From Bubalus kerabau (Eukaryota; Chordata; Mammalia; Artiodactyla; Bovidae), in the NCBI RefSeq assembly GCF_029407905.1, contig NC_073634.1:21031501-21095500 (forward strand): 64,000 nt of DNA, written 5' to 3'. Shown one piece after another: positions 45,803-56,899 of this stretch; position 1 is the stretch's first letter, and every line of letters begins with the position of its first letter. The position numbers were made by a program, and so were the translations under genes. The notes under the pieces are model-generated. The model saw only the letters and a list, made by a program, of their open reading frames with translations. It was not told the DNA's origin and made no database searches.

Positions 45803-47398
45803 ATCAGTTCAGTCCAGTCACTCAGTCGTGTCTAACTCTTTGTGACCCCATGAACTGCAGTACGTCAGGCTTCCCTGTCCACCACCAACTCCTGGAGGTA
45901 GCTCAGATTCATGTCCATCGAGTCGGTGATGCCATCCAACAATTTCATCCTCTGTCCTCCCCTTTTCCTCCTGCCTTCAATCCTTCCTGGCATCATGGTC
46001 TCTTTCAATGAGTCACTACTTTGCATCAGGTGGCCAAAGTGTTGGAGTTTCATCTTCAGCATCAGTCCTTCCAATGAATATTCAGGACTGATTTCCTTTA
46101 GGATGGACTGGTTGGATCTCCCTTCAGTCCAAGAGACTCTCAAGAGTCTTCTCCAAAACCACAATTCAAAAGCATCAATTCTTCAGTTCTCAGCTTTCTT
46201 TATGGTCCAACTCTCACATGTATGGACATGATTACTGGAAAAACCATAGCTTTGAATAGATGGACCTTTGTTGGTAAAGTAATGTCTCTGCTTTTTAATA
46301 TGCTGTCTAGGTTGGTCATAGCTTATCTTCCAAGGAGCAAGTGTCTTTTAATTTCATGGTTGCAGTCACCATCTTCAGGGATTTTGAAGCCCCAACAATT
46401 AAAATCTGTCACTGTTTCCACTGTTTCCCCATTTATTTGCCATGAAGTGATGGGACTGAATGCCATGAACTTAGTTTTCTGAATGTTGAGTTTTAAGCCA
46501 AAGCTTTCACTCTCCTCTTTCACTTTCATCAAGAGGCTCTTTAGTTCTTCTTCGCTTTCTGCAATAAGGATGGTCTCATCTGCATATCTGAAGATATTGA
46601 TATTTCTCCCGGCAATCTTGATTCCAGCTTATGCTTCATCCATTCTGGCATTTCACATGATGCACTCTGCATATAAGTTAAATAAGCAGGGTGAAAATAT
46701 ACAGCCTTGATGTAAGCCTTTCCTGATTTGGAACCAGTCTTTTGTTCCATGTCCAGTTCTAACTGTTGCTTTTTGACCTGCTTACAGATTTCTCAGGAGG
46801 TAGGTCAGGTGCTATGATATTCCCATCTCTTTTAAGAATTTTCCAAAGTTTGTTGTGATCCACACAGTCAAAGGCTCTGGGGTAGTCAACGAAGCAGAAG
46901 TAGATGGTTTTCTGTAACTCTCTTGCTTTTTTCATGAGCCAAGGGATTTGGACGACTTGATATCTTGTTCCTTTGCCTTTTCTAAATCCAGCTTGGATAT
47001 CTGGAAGTTCATGGTTCACCTACTGTTGAAGCCTGGCTTGGAGAATTTTGAGCGTTACTTTGCTAGCCTGTGAGATGAGTGCAATTGTGCAGTAGTTTGA
47101 ACATTCTTTGGCATTGCCTTTCTTTGGGCTTGGAATTAAAACTGACCTTTTCCAGTCCTGTGGCCACTGCTAAATTTTCCAAATATGCTGGCATATTGAG
47201 TGCAACACTTTCACAGCATCATCTTTTAGTACTTGAAGTAGTTCAACTGGAATTTCATCACCTCCACTAGCTTTGTTTATAGTGATGTTTCTTAAGGCCC
47301 ACTTGATTTTACATTCCAGGATGTCTGGCTCTAGGTGAGTCATTGCACCATCATGGTGATCTGGGTCATGAAGATGTTTTTTATATAGTTCTCCTGCC
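45803..47398 (-). mobile_element. BovB LINE, left part (3' end, RT), minus strand
   Basis: Tail at the left (CAGTTCAGTCCAGTCACTC), then post-RT (minus frame 45865-46164: SPEYSLEGLML, LLDGITDSMDMN) and RT (46541-46750, 46759-47019: QAGFRKGKGTRYQ, YFCFVDYPRAFDCVDHNKLW). It is interrupted by a short L1 at 47409 and resumes at 47606. Many frame breaks. Confidence 0.92.
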
Positions 47399-47408
47399 AC
47401 GTCTTCTT

Positions 47409-47595
47409 TTTTTGTTTTTTTGTTTTTTGTTTTTTTTTTTTTTACTAATTTTAATTGGAGGCTAATTACTTTACAATATTGTAGTGGTTTTTGCCATACA
47501 TTGACATGCATCAGCCACAGGCTCACATGTGTTGCCCATCCAGAAACCCCCTCTCACCTCCCTCCCCATCCCATCCCCCAGGGTCATCCCAGTGT
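47409..47595 (-). mobile_element. Very short L1 insertion in BovB
   Basis: Reverse L1 tail: long T-rich stretch, AATTGGAGGCTAATTACTTT, ACAATATTGTAGTGGTTTTT, C-rich part. Duplication ACGTCTTCTT / ACCTCTTCTT (9 of 10; 47399-47408 and 47596-47605) repeats BovB sequence. Confidence 0.92.
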
Positions 47596-47605
47596 ACCTC
47601 TTCTT

Positions 47606-47847
47606 AATAACTTCTACTTCTGTTAGGTCCATACCATTTCTGTCCTTTATTTTGACCACCTTTGAATGAAATATCCCCTTGGTATCTCTAATTTTCTTGA
47701 AGAGATCTCTTGTCTTTCCCATTCTATTGTTTTCCTCTAATTCTTTGCACTGTTCACCGAGGAAGGCTTTCTTATCTCTCCTTGCTATTCTTTATCACTC
47801 TGCATTCAAATGGGTGTATCTTTCCTTTTCTCCTTTGCCTTTAGAAG
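47606..47847 (-). mobile_element. BovB LINE, right part (linker)
   Basis: Linker of the same BovB, minus frame 47471-47722: MGKTRDLFKKIRDTKG and KDRNGMDLTEVEVI. Truncated at 47847 in the KAKGEKER region; a short tandem GAAGCTAAAGG follows. Confidence 0.88.
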
Positions 47848-47999
47848 CTAAAGGGAAAGAAGCTAAAGGACATATAATAGTTTGAGATATTTATGTCAGG
47901 GTAGACAAAATAACAGTAAACTATTTTATGTAATCATCCATATTGTCTTCCTTAAGGCAATGTGATAAATGTCAACATTTTATTTACATCTATGGGATC

Positions 48000-48215
48000 T
48001 GGTGGCTCAGTTGGTTAAAGAACCCATGTGCCAAAGCAGGAGAAACAAGAGACACCGGTTACATGCCTGGGTTGGGAAGATCTCTTGGAAAAGGGAATGG
48101 CAAACCACTCCAGTATTCTTGGCTGGAAAATTTCATGGACAAAGGAGCCTAGTGGGCTACAGTCCATGCTGTCACAAAGAGTCAGACATGGCAGCAGCTT
48201 CCACTCTTTTCCCGT
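48000..48215 (+). mobile_element. Bov-tA SINE
   Basis: Plus-strand Bov-tA: A box TGGCTCAGTTGG, AAAGCAGGAGAAACAAGAG, body AATGGCAAACCACTCCAGTA, 3' part AAGAGTCAGACATGGCAGCA. The B box is degraded (GGTTACATGCC). Confidence 0.88.
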
Positions 48216-48246
48216 GACGTAATGTTATTTGGGGAGATGTTTGTAA

Positions 48247-48405
48247 CAGTTCAGTTCAGTCGCTCAGTCGTGTCCAACTCTTTGCAACCCCTTGCACTGC
48301 AGCATGCCAGGCATCCCTGTCCATCACCAACTCCCGGAGTTCACTCAGACTCACGTCCATTGAGTCAGTGATGCCAGCCAGCTATCTCATCCTCTGTCAT
48401 CCCCT
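48247..48405 (-). mobile_element. BovB 3' end fragment (159 bp)
   Basis: Tail CAGTTCAGTTCAGTCGCTC at the left and truncation at the right. 7-bp duplication TTTGTAA (48240-48246 and 48406-48412). An extremely short BovB insertion. Confidence 0.9.
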
Positions 48406-48538
48406 TTTGTAAAGGCACTATAAATAGCTTTTTAGTTATTTTCCAGACATGGCTCAATAAGGACATGAAATTTCCTAACTTTAAAGGGACTTTTTTCTAC
48501 TTATTTTTTCAATTTCCCATTTTGAGTACATAAATCTT

Positions 48539-50680
48539 CAGTTCAGTTCAGCTACTCAGTCATGTCTAACTCTTTGCAACCCCATGGACTACAGCATGCC
48601 AGGCTTCCCTGTCCATCACCAACTCCCGGAGCTTACTGCAACTCATGTCCATCAAGTCAGTGATGCCATTCAACCATCTCATCCTCTGTCCTCCCCTTCT
48701 CCTCCTGCATTCAATCTTTCCCAGCATCAGGGTCTTTTAAAATGAGTCAGTTATTCATATCAGGTGGCCAACTATTGGAGCTTCAGCTTCAGCATCAGTC
48801 CTTCCAATGAATATTCAGGACTGATTTCCTTTAGGATGGACTGGTTAAATACTGCAGTCCCTTGCAGTCCAAGGGATTCTCAAGAGCCTTCTCCAACACT
48901 ACTGTTCAAAAGCATCAATTCTTTGGTGCTCAGTTTTCTTTATAGTTCAACTCTCACATCCATACGTGACTACTGGAAAAACCATATCTTTGATTAGATG
49001 GACCTTTGATTGCAAAATAATGTCTCTGCTTTTTAATACACTGTCTAGGTTGGTCATAGCTTTTCTTCCAAGGAGCAAGCATCTTTTAATTTCATGGCTG
49101 CAGTCATATCTACAGTGATTTTGGAGCACAAAAATTAAAGTCTGTCACTGTTGCCATTGTTTCCCGATCTACTTACCATAAAGTGATGGGACCAGATGCC
49201 ATGATCTTAGTTTTTTGAATGTTGAGTTTTAAGCCAAACTTTCACTCTCCTCTTTCATCTAGAGGCTCTTTAGTTCCACTTCAATTTGTGCCATAAGGGT
49301 GGTGTCATCTCCATATCTGAGGTTATTGATATTTCTCTCTGAAATCTTGATTCCAGCTTGTGCTTCATCCAGCCTGGCATTTCACATAATGTACTCTGCA
49401 TATAAGTTAAATAAGCAGGGTGACAATATATAGCCTTGACGTACTCCTTTCCCGATTTGAACCAGTCCATTGTTTCATATCCAGTTCTAACTGTTGCTTC
49501 TTGACATGCATACTGATTTCTCAGGAGGCCAGTCAGGTGGTCTGGTATTCCCATCTCTTTTAAGAATTTCCCAAAGTTTGTTGTGATCCATACAGTCAAA
49601 GTCTTTGGCATAGTCAATAAAGCAGAAGTAGATGGTTTTCTGGAACTCTCTTGCTTTTTCAATGATCCAGTGGATGCTGGCAATTTGATCTCTGGTTCCT
49701 CTGCTTTTTCTAAATCCAGCTTGAACATCTGGAATTTCTTCGTTCATGTACTGTTGAAGCCTTGCTTGGAGTATTTTGAGCATTACTTTGCTAGTGTGTG
49801 AGATTAGTGAAATTGTGCAGTAGTTTTTACAATACATTCTTTGGTATTGCCTTTCTTTGGGATTGGAAAGAAACTGACCTTTTCCAGTTCTGTGGCCTGC
49901 TGAGTTTTCCAAGTTTGCTGGCATATTGTGTGCAGCACTTTTACAGCATCATCTTTTAGCATTTGAAATAGCTCAACTGAAATTCCATAACTTCCAATAA
50001 CTTTGTTCATAGTGCTGCTTCCTAAGGCCCACTTGACTTTGGACTCCAGGATGTCTGTCTCTAGGTGAGTGATCACACTGTTGTGGTTATCTGGGTCATG
50101 AAGATCTTTTTTGTATAATTTTGTTTATTCTTGCCACTTCTTAATATCTTCTGCTTCTGTTAGGTCCATACTATTTCTGTCCTTTATTGCACCCATCTTT
50201 GCATGAAATGATCCATTGGTATCTCTAATTTTCTTGAAGAGATCTCTAGTCTTTCCCATTCTATTGTTTTCCTCTATTTCTTTGCATTGATCATTGAGGA
50301 AGGCTTTCTTATCTCTCCTTGCTATTCTTTGGAACTCTGCATTCAAATGGATGTATCTTTCCTTTTCTCCTTTGCCTTTAGCCTCTTCTTTTTTTCAGCT
50401 ATTTGTAACGCCTCTTCAGACAACCATTTTGCCTTTTTGCATTTTCTTCTTGTGGATGGTCTTGATCACTGCCTTCTGTACAATGTCCTGAACCTCTGTT
50501 CATAGTTCTTCTGGCACTCTGTCTATCAGATCTAATCCCTTGAATCTATCCATCACTTCCACTGTATAATCAAAAGGGATTTGATTTAGGTCATACCTGA
50601 ATGGTCTAGTGGTTTTCGCTACTTTCTTCAATTTAATTCTGAATTTGGCTATAAGGAGTTCATGATCTGAGCCATGGTCA
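48539..50680 (-). mobile_element. BovB LINE, 2.1 kb, minus strand
   Basis: Tail at the left (TTCAGTTCAGTTCAGCTACTC). Minus frames: RT at 49270-49924 in two registers (QAGFRKSRGTRDQIASIHW, YFCFIDYAKDFDCMDHNKLW; the usual KAFD reads KDFD, A to D), linker at 50125-50346 (NAEFQRIARRDKKAFLND, MGKTRDLFKKIRDTNG), and endonuclease end at about 50600-50680. Inactive through several frameshifts. Confidence 0.93.
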
Positions 50681-50703
50681 TTAAGATATAAAATATAAAT
50701 CTT

Positions 50704-50871
50704 TTTTTTTTATTTTATTTTATTTTATTTTTAAACTTTACATAACTGTATTAGTTTTGCCAAATATCAAAATGAATCCGCCACAGGTATACATGTGTTC
50801 CCCATCCCGAACCCCCCTCCCTCCTCCCTCCCCATTCCATCCCTCTGGGTTGTCCCAGTGCACCAGTCCCC
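50704..50871 (-). mobile_element. Very short L1 insertion, 17-bp perfect duplication
   Basis: Reverse L1 3' UTR of 168 bp (GTATTAGTTTTGCCAAATAT; CCCCCCTCCCTCCTCCCTCC). TATAAAATATAAATCTT at 50687-50703 and 50872-50888 is identical. Confidence 0.96.
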
Positions 50872-51077
50872 TATAAAATATAAATCTTAATGAAGTTTAA
50901 ATGGGTAAATGAAATTTTGGTTTATATAAGGTTTATATTGGGTTAATCTCAGATTTGCTTAAATAACTTATTTCTAATATATTTCTCCACATTTTATATT
51001 TATACATTTCCCAAAAACAATTTGGGAAAAATATGTTTGTTTTCTGTTTCCAAAGAAAATAAGAGAGTTTTAGGTCT

Positions 51078-51294
51078 TCCCAGGTAGCACCAGTGGAAAA
51101 GAACCAGCATGCCAATGCAGAAGACATAAGAGACATGGGTTCAATACCCGGTTCAGGAAGACTCCATGTAGGAGGGCAAGGCAACCCACTCCAGTATCTT
51201 GCCTGGAGAATCCCATGGATAGGGGAGACTGGCAGTTCATAGGGTCTCAAAGAGTCAGGCACAACTAAAGTGACTTATCACGCATGAGTGCAAA
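51078..51294 (+). mobile_element. Bov-tA SINE
   Basis: Plus-strand Bov-tA; B box GGTTCAATACC (one change from the usual). Duplication AGAGTTTTAGGTCT / AGAGTTGTAAGTCT (12 of 14; 51064-51077 and 51295-51308). Confidence 0.9.
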
Positions 51295-51589
51295 AGAGTT
51301 GTAAGTCTGGTGACCAGTTACTACATCTCCAACTCATTCTTCTTATTTGAGCTTCAGAAGTATATATCTCATTGCTTATTTTATATTTTTACCTAGTACC
51401 CTCTCTAAAAAATAATTCAGATGACTTTAGGCTGAAACTAGTGGGCCTGCAAAGACAATCTTGACAGCAAAACTGCCCTCACTGAAAATTTCCTAAGATG
51501 TTGTGTAGACAAGTTGGCCTTTTGCCTTATAAATCTCATGCCCTTCCTTGAAATTAACTTCAGTCTGATCTAAAAACTTACTTAATATT

Positions 51590-51715
51590 TGTGTACTCCA
51601 CCTCTCTGATTTGTAAAATGGAAATATTACTTATCTCATGTAACTGTACTAAGGATTCAAAACAAAGTTTTTAAAGTTTCTGGCCAGTAGTAAGTTCTCA
51701 AATATTGGTAGTTAT
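51590..51715 (-). mobile_element. MIR SINE (ancient)
   Basis: Reverse MIR: CTCTCTGATTTGTAAAATGG and GGATTCAAAACAAAGTTTTT are in the expected order, ending in CTGGCCAGTAGTAAGTTCTC. Confidence 0.65.
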
Positions 51716-51944
51716 TTTGATGAAATGAGACATCTTTTGTCCTTTATGAGAAAGATTGGGTACAAATAAGTACATATAAAATATAATAAATAAAATCAAC
51801 CTTTTGCTATGGTGTAAAGATGTAAGAGGCAATAAATCTCTCATTTTCTCAGGAAAAAAAAAAAATGAATGAAGCAAATGCCGTAAAACAGAAAGGACTC
51901 TTCTAAAGCCAAATGAAGTCTCTCTGATTAAGATTTTATTATGT

Positions 51945-52160
51945 GGAATGTATCAAGTACTTTTCTCAACAGCTTAAAATATATCATACATGCCCAGTTT
52001 CTGTTACTTTGATACAGGTAAAGAACAATCATTACTATCATTTGATTAAAGGTAAGACAAAATTAAGTGACATTTTTAAAGTTCTACCTTTAGACCAGGG
52101 AGAATGAAGGTTCTAGTCCTGGATTTCAAATCTCTAGTTATTATGCCTTTTCCATTAAAG
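51945..52160 (+). mobile_element. MIR SINE (ancient)
   Basis: Plus MIR: CAAGTACTTTTCTCAACAGC, CATTACTATCATTTGATTAA, GACAAAATTAAGTGACATTT, and TTCTAGTCCTGGATTTCAAA in MIR order. Confidence 0.65.
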
Positions 52161-52659
52161 TACATTTCCATTATTTAACACAGTAGACAGTGTTATGGTC
52201 ACATGACTTAAAGACATGTGGAAGAAGAGTCAGTCAACCAAGTGTTTACACACATCCATATGTTTGGCACTGGGGCAAAAAAAAAATTTTTAAACCCTAT
52301 TATGACTTATTTTTTGTTGTTGGGATTACTTTTCATTTAGATTTTGGACTTATGATCCTAATTACTTGAAACTATCAAATTCATCTACCTCCTGTAACTC
52401 ATGTTTTTCTGTGTTGTATGACAGTGTAAGTCTTCAAACTTTTAATTATGAAAAATGTTTGTTTATAAGGTCATCAGATCATATATTTCTTCTATACATA
52501 AATGCTCTTTGAGGAAATGATCTTAGGTTTAAGTCTGATTTTTACTGTTTAAACCCTTAAAAATGTAGACAATTGTAATTCATATGATTTTAAAATAATT
52601 TTGAGTCATTTTTATGCATATTAAGTTAGGAATTTTTATTCTAATAGTTTTCAGGTAGA
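52161..52659. other. No recognised feature
   Basis: AT-rich, nothing assignable. Confidence 0.5.
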
Positions 52660-53100
52660 TTCCTTAAGAATTTCTATATGCAAGACATTTTTATCTATAA
52701 AGAAAGATAGTTTTATTTCTTCCTTTCCCAATTAGATGCTTTTATTAATTTTTCTTGCCAAATTTCTCCAGCTATAATTTCTAGTACAATTTGAATAAAG
52801 GTGGTAAAAGCAGATATCTTTGTATGTTCTTGATCTTAAAGGGGAAAATATTCAGCCTTTCATCACTAACTATGACACTGTGAGTGCTTAGATGATCAGT
52901 TGTGTCCAACTTTTTGCAACCCCATGGACTGTAGCCCACCAGGCTCCTCTCTCTATGGAATTCTCCAGTCAAGAATACTGGAATGGGTAGCCATTCCCTT
53001 CTCCAGGGAATCTGCCCAAACCAAGGATTGAACCCTGATCTCCTGCAAAACATAGCCTATAGTTTTCGTTTCTTGTAATGTCTTGTCTTTATATTAGTGT
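52660..53100 (-). mobile_element. Old L1 ORF2 fragment with internal gap and SINE
   Basis: Reverse L1 ORF2 RT region: TTATTTCTTCCTTTCCCAAT, TTCTAGTACAATTTGAATAA, CTTTGTATGTTCTTGATCTT. After the Bov-tA (52875-53046) it continues as CCTATAGTTTTCGTTTCTTG, skipping several hundred bp of L1. Old and broken. Confidence 0.7.
52875..53046 (-). mobile_element. Bov-tA SINE, head missing
   Basis: Minus-strand Bov-tA body ending at TCTCCTGCAAAACATAG, without the tRNA head. Inserted in the old L1. Confidence 0.88.
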
Positions 53101-53104
53101 CCTA

Positions 53105-53575
53105 TAATGGCTCTAAAAACTCATAACAAACTTGGTGGCTTAATATTGCACAAATTTATTTTCTAACAGTTCTGGTGGTCAGGAGTCCAAAATCAATTAA
53201 ACTGGGCCAAAACTGTGCTGTTGGTAGGACTGCACTCCCTCCAAAGGCACTTGGGAGAATTTGTTTCAATGCCTTTTCCAGCTTATAGAGATAAATACTT
53301 TGGCTTAAGGCCCCTCTGTCTATCTTCAAAGACATCAATGTAACATCTTCAAAGCTCTCTGCTTTCCTCATTGCATCATTTTCTGTTTCCATCTGCTTCT
53401 TTCCTGTACGTACATTTGTGATCAGCTTAGCATCTACCCAGATAACCTGGAGAATGTCCTCATCTCAATAACTTTAACATATCAGAAAGTTTCTTTTTCC
53501 ATATAAGATAAAATTTACTGTTTTCAGGTAGGAGCTCAATCTATTTGGGGGCCTTTATTTAGCCTACCTAGACTT
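53105..53575 (-). mobile_element. MLT1-like LTR (ERVL-MaLR), solo
   Basis: Reverse-orientation LTR remnant: AACAAACTTGGTGGCTTAAT, ACAGTTCTGGTGGTCAGGAG and GGGGGCCTTTATTTAGCCTA match the order of an MLT1-type LTR read backwards. No internal retroviral genes remain. It appears to split an old L1, whose sequence resumes at 53576. Confidence 0.55.
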
Positions 53576-53625
53576 GTTTTGATATTAGCTTAGTAGTGGC
53601 CTCAGAATGAATTGGTGAAGTGGGG
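53576..53625 (-). mobile_element. Old L1 ORF2 remnant, right of the LTR
   Basis: TTTTGATATTAGCTTAGTAG and TGGCCTCAGAATGAATTGG match the reverse of an L1 ORF2 block that follows the piece ending at 53100. Confidence 0.55.
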
Positions 53626-53629
53626 TGAG

Positions 53630-53808
53630 GCAAAGGGATTGACTGCTAATGAGTACAGGATTCCACTTAGTGGGGACAAGTATATTCTAAAATTAGGTAA
53701 TAGTGATTGTTCCACCACTCTGTGAATATACTAAAAAGAATTACTGAATTGTATATTTTAAGTGGGTGAATTGGATAGTATATGAATGATACCTCGATCA
53801 GGCTGTAT
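53630..53808 (+). mobile_element. Old L1 3' UTR (L1M type)
   Basis: Plus-strand L1 3' end: CTGCTAATGAGTACAGGATT, CTCTGTGAATATACTAAAAA, GAATTGTATATTTTAAGTGG, ending in ATGATACCTCGATCAGGC. A different, older subtype from the other L1s. Confidence 0.7.
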
Positions 53809-54187
53809 TTTGTTTAAAAAAATACAAAATAAACAAAAAATAGTAAAGGAAGTAACAGTTTTACTTTCTTTGCTTCTGTAGCATACTTATATTGGGCACT
53901 TCCTTGGCTGGTAATCCTCTGGAAATTACATTCAATTAATAGCATCCAGAAATGAAAAGTAATGAAAAGAAAACAACTGAGACCAGGTTATTCTGGCAAC
54001 CAGTAGTGAGATTTGGAGTTTGTCAAACTCCTGATCTCTTCCTGGAAAATCTCCAGCTCTCTTAATATTCTCTGAATACATAAAGCTAAGATATAACTTT
54101 ATTTACATTTTGATTAATTTATTGAGTATATTACATTCTTATTTAATGTACATTTCATGGTATGCATTGACTTAGTAAATTAACAAA
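53809..54187. other. No recognised feature
   Basis: AT-rich, nothing assignable. Confidence 0.5.
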
Positions 54188-54189
54188 TA

Positions 54190-54263
54190 TTGGGTTGGCC
54201 AAAAAGTTTGTTTGAGTTTGCCACATCCTCCAAAAACCTGAAAGAACTTCTTGGCCAACCCAA
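54190..54263 (+). mobile_element. Palindromic mariner-type MITE; miRNA-like hairpin
   Basis: A 74-bp element with 13-bp perfect terminal inverted repeats TTGGGTTGGCCAA / TTGGCCAACCCAA and TA duplications outside (54188-54189, 54264-54265), as expected for Tc1/mariner. The inner arms remain largely complementary, giving a stem of about 30-35 bp with few bulges. The termini match the short ruminant mariner elements from which, as I recall, bovine miR-2284/2285 precursors arose. No transposase. Confidence 0.88.
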
Positions 54264-54265
54264 TA

Positions 54266-54616
54266 CAATTCAGTATCCCATATGATGGGAGTGTATGGTT
54301 CATATTACAGATAGTGTTCTATACATGTCTAAAGAGATTATTTTAATCTGGAAATAAAGCTAGAGATAGATACCATAATCAGAAAGCACATTTTGAAAAA
54401 GCCCTAGAAAGAAATAAAAGGCTTAGATGCAGTAGCATTTGTCTTTAAATGGACAGAAAATCTGCCTGACTAAAAGATAAAATGTGAATGGGAAATAAAG
54501 AGTTTGGAAGTTAAATGAAGGTCTTAGAAGACATTTGAAGATAACTGGACTTCTTCTCCATGGATAATGCATTGAAGAACATTGAGCAACTGAATGATAT
54601 AATAACATTTGAATGT
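54266..54616. other. Unassigned; possible ancient mammalian repeat 54440-54610
   Basis: Weak resemblance to an old mammalian repeat that I cannot name. Similar weak resemblance continues right of the L1 at 56930-57420, as if the L1 split one ancient element. Confidence 0.3.
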
Positions 54617-54632
54617 TAAAATATTTCTCTTG

Positions 54633-54975
54633 TTTCCTTAATTTCTTTTTCTATTTTCTCATTATTAGTGTATAGGAATGCAAGGGATTTCTCTGTGTTG
54701 ATTTTATATCCTGCAACTTTACTATATTCATTGATTAGCTCTAGTAATTTTCTGATGGAGTCTTTAGGGTTTTCTATATAGAGTATCACGTCATCTGCAA
54801 ACAGTGACAGTTTTACTTCTTCTTTTCCAATTTGGATTCCTTTTATTTATTTTTCTGCTCTGATTGTCATGGCCAAAACTTCCAAAACTATGTTGAATAG
54901 TAGTGGTGAAAGTGGGCACCCTTGTCTTGTTCCTGACTTTAGGAGAAATGCTTTCAATTTTTTACCATTGAGGAT
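54633..54975 (-). mobile_element. L1 LINE, inverted 5' segment (twin priming)
   Basis: Reverse-oriented ORF2 RT segment with TCATCTGCAAACAGTGACAG (the FADD/YADD region read backwards) and TTGAATAGTAGTGGTGAAAG. It is joined directly to a forward segment at 54975, and the two segments are adjacent in a normal L1. The left boundary overlaps the duplication at 54617-54632. Confidence 0.92.
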
Positions 54976-56883
54976 CACCATTGCAATGAAAAGAATAAAA
55001 TACTTAGGAATATATCTGCCTAAAGAAACTAAAGACCTATATAAGGAAAACTATAAAACACTGGTGAAAGAAATCAAAGAGGACACTAATAGATGGAGAA
55101 ATATACCATGTTCATGGAATGGAAGAATAAATATAGTGAAAATGAGCATACTAACCCAAAGAAATCTATAGATTCAATGAAATCCCTATCAAGTTACCAA
55201 CAGTATTTTTCACAGAGCTAGAATAAATAATTTCACAATTTGTATGGAAATACAAAAAAACCTCGAATAGCCAAAGCAATCTTGAGAAAGAAGAATGGAA
55301 CTGGAAGAATCAACCTGCCTGACTTCAGGCTCTACTACAAAGCCACAGTCATCAAGACAGTATGGTATTGCACAAAGAAAGAAATATAGATCAATGGAAC
55401 AAAATAGAAAGCCCAGAGATAAACCCACACGCCTATGGACACCTTATCTTTGACAAAGGAGGCAAGAATATACAATGGATTAGAGACAATCTCTTTAACA
55501 AGTGGTGCTGGGAAAACTGGTCAATCACTTGTAAAAGAATGAAACTAGAACACTTTCTAACACCATACACAGAAATAAACTCAAAATGGATTAAAGATCT
55601 AAATGTAAGACCAGAAACTATACAACTCCTAGAGAAGAACACAGGCAAAACACTCTCCGACATAAATCACAGCAGGATCCTCTATGACCCACATCCCAGA
55701 ATATTGGAAATAAAAGCAAAAATAAACAAATAGGACCTAATTAAAATTAAAAGCTTCTGCACAACAAAGGAAACTATAAGCAAGGTGAAAAGACAGCCTT
55801 CAGAATGGGAGAAAATAATAGCAAACGAAGCAACAAACAACTAATCTCAAAAATATACAAGCAACACCTGTAGTTCAATTCCAGAAAAATAAACAACCCA
55901 ATCAAAAAATGGGCCAAAGAACTAAACAGACGTTTCTCCAAAGAAGACATACAGATGGCTAACAAATACATGAAAAGATGCTCAACATCACTCATTATCA
56001 GAAAAATGCAAATCAAAACCACAATGAGGTACCATTTCACACCAGTCAGAGTGGCTGCTATCCAAAAATCTACAAGCAATAAATGCTGGAGAGGGTGTGG
56101 AGATAAGGGAACCCTCTTACACTGTTGGTGGGAATGCAAACTAGTACAGCCACTATGGAGAACAGTGTGGAGATTCCTTAAAAAACTGGAAATAGAACTG
56201 CCTTATGACACAGCAATCCTACTACTGGGCATACACACCAAGGAAATCAGAATTGAAAGAGACACGTGTACTCCAATGTTCATCACAGCACTGTTTATAA
56301 TAGCCAAGACATGGAAGCAACCTAGATATCCATCAGTAGATGAATGGATAAGAAAGCAGTGGTACATATGCATGATGGAGTATTACTCAGCCATTAAAAA
56401 GAATCCATTTGAAGCAGTTCTAATGAGGTGGATGAAACTGGAGCCTATTATACAGAGTGAAGTAAGCCAGAAAGAAAAACACCAATACAGTATACTAACG
56501 CATATATATGGAATTTAGAAAGATGGTAATGATAACCCTGTATGTGAGATAGCAAAAGAGACACAGATGTATAGAACAGTCTTTTGGACTCTGTGGGAGA
56601 GGGCGAGGGTGGGATGATTTGGGAGAATGGCATTGAAACATGTATAATATCATAAGAAACAAATCACCAGTCCAGGTTCAATGCAGGATACAGGATGCTT
56701 GGGGCTGGTGCACTGGGATGACCCAGAGGGATGGTACGGGGAGGGAGGTGGGAGGGGGGTTCAGGATGGGGAACACATGTTCACCCCTGGTGAATTCATG
56801 TTGATGTATGGCAAAACCAATACAACATTGTAAAGTAATTAGCCTCCAATTAAAATAAATAAATTTAAATTAAAAAAATAAAA
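54975..56883 (+). mobile_element. L1 LINE, forward 3' segment
   Basis: Forward ORF2 from the KRIKYLGIYLPKETKDL block to the stop at 56518, 3' UTR of about 365 bp, and an A-rich tail. The whole insertion is bounded by a perfect 16-bp duplication TAAAATATTTCTCTTG (54617-54632 and 56884-56899). Two or three frame breaks. Confidence 0.95.
55955..56518 (+). pseudogene. L1 ORF2p C-terminal fragment, 187 codons
   Basis: Open to the natural stop (IYGI). The cysteine-rich motif CWRGCGDKGTLLHCWWEC is intact. Another frame, 55362-55733, holds the preceding HLIFDKGGKNIQW block. The domains needed for retrotransposition are elsewhere, inverted or missing. Confidence 0.85.
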
Positions 56884-56899
56884 TAAAATATTTCTCTTG

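Noticed and set aside
48530..50888. ATAAATCTT at both sides as the duplication of the BovB at 48539-50680
   Set aside because: The right copy belongs to the duplication of the neighbouring L1 and is not adjacent to the BovB end.
53156..53392. 78-codon minus-strand open frame
   Set aside because: Lies inside the MLT1-like LTR remnant, which has no coding role.
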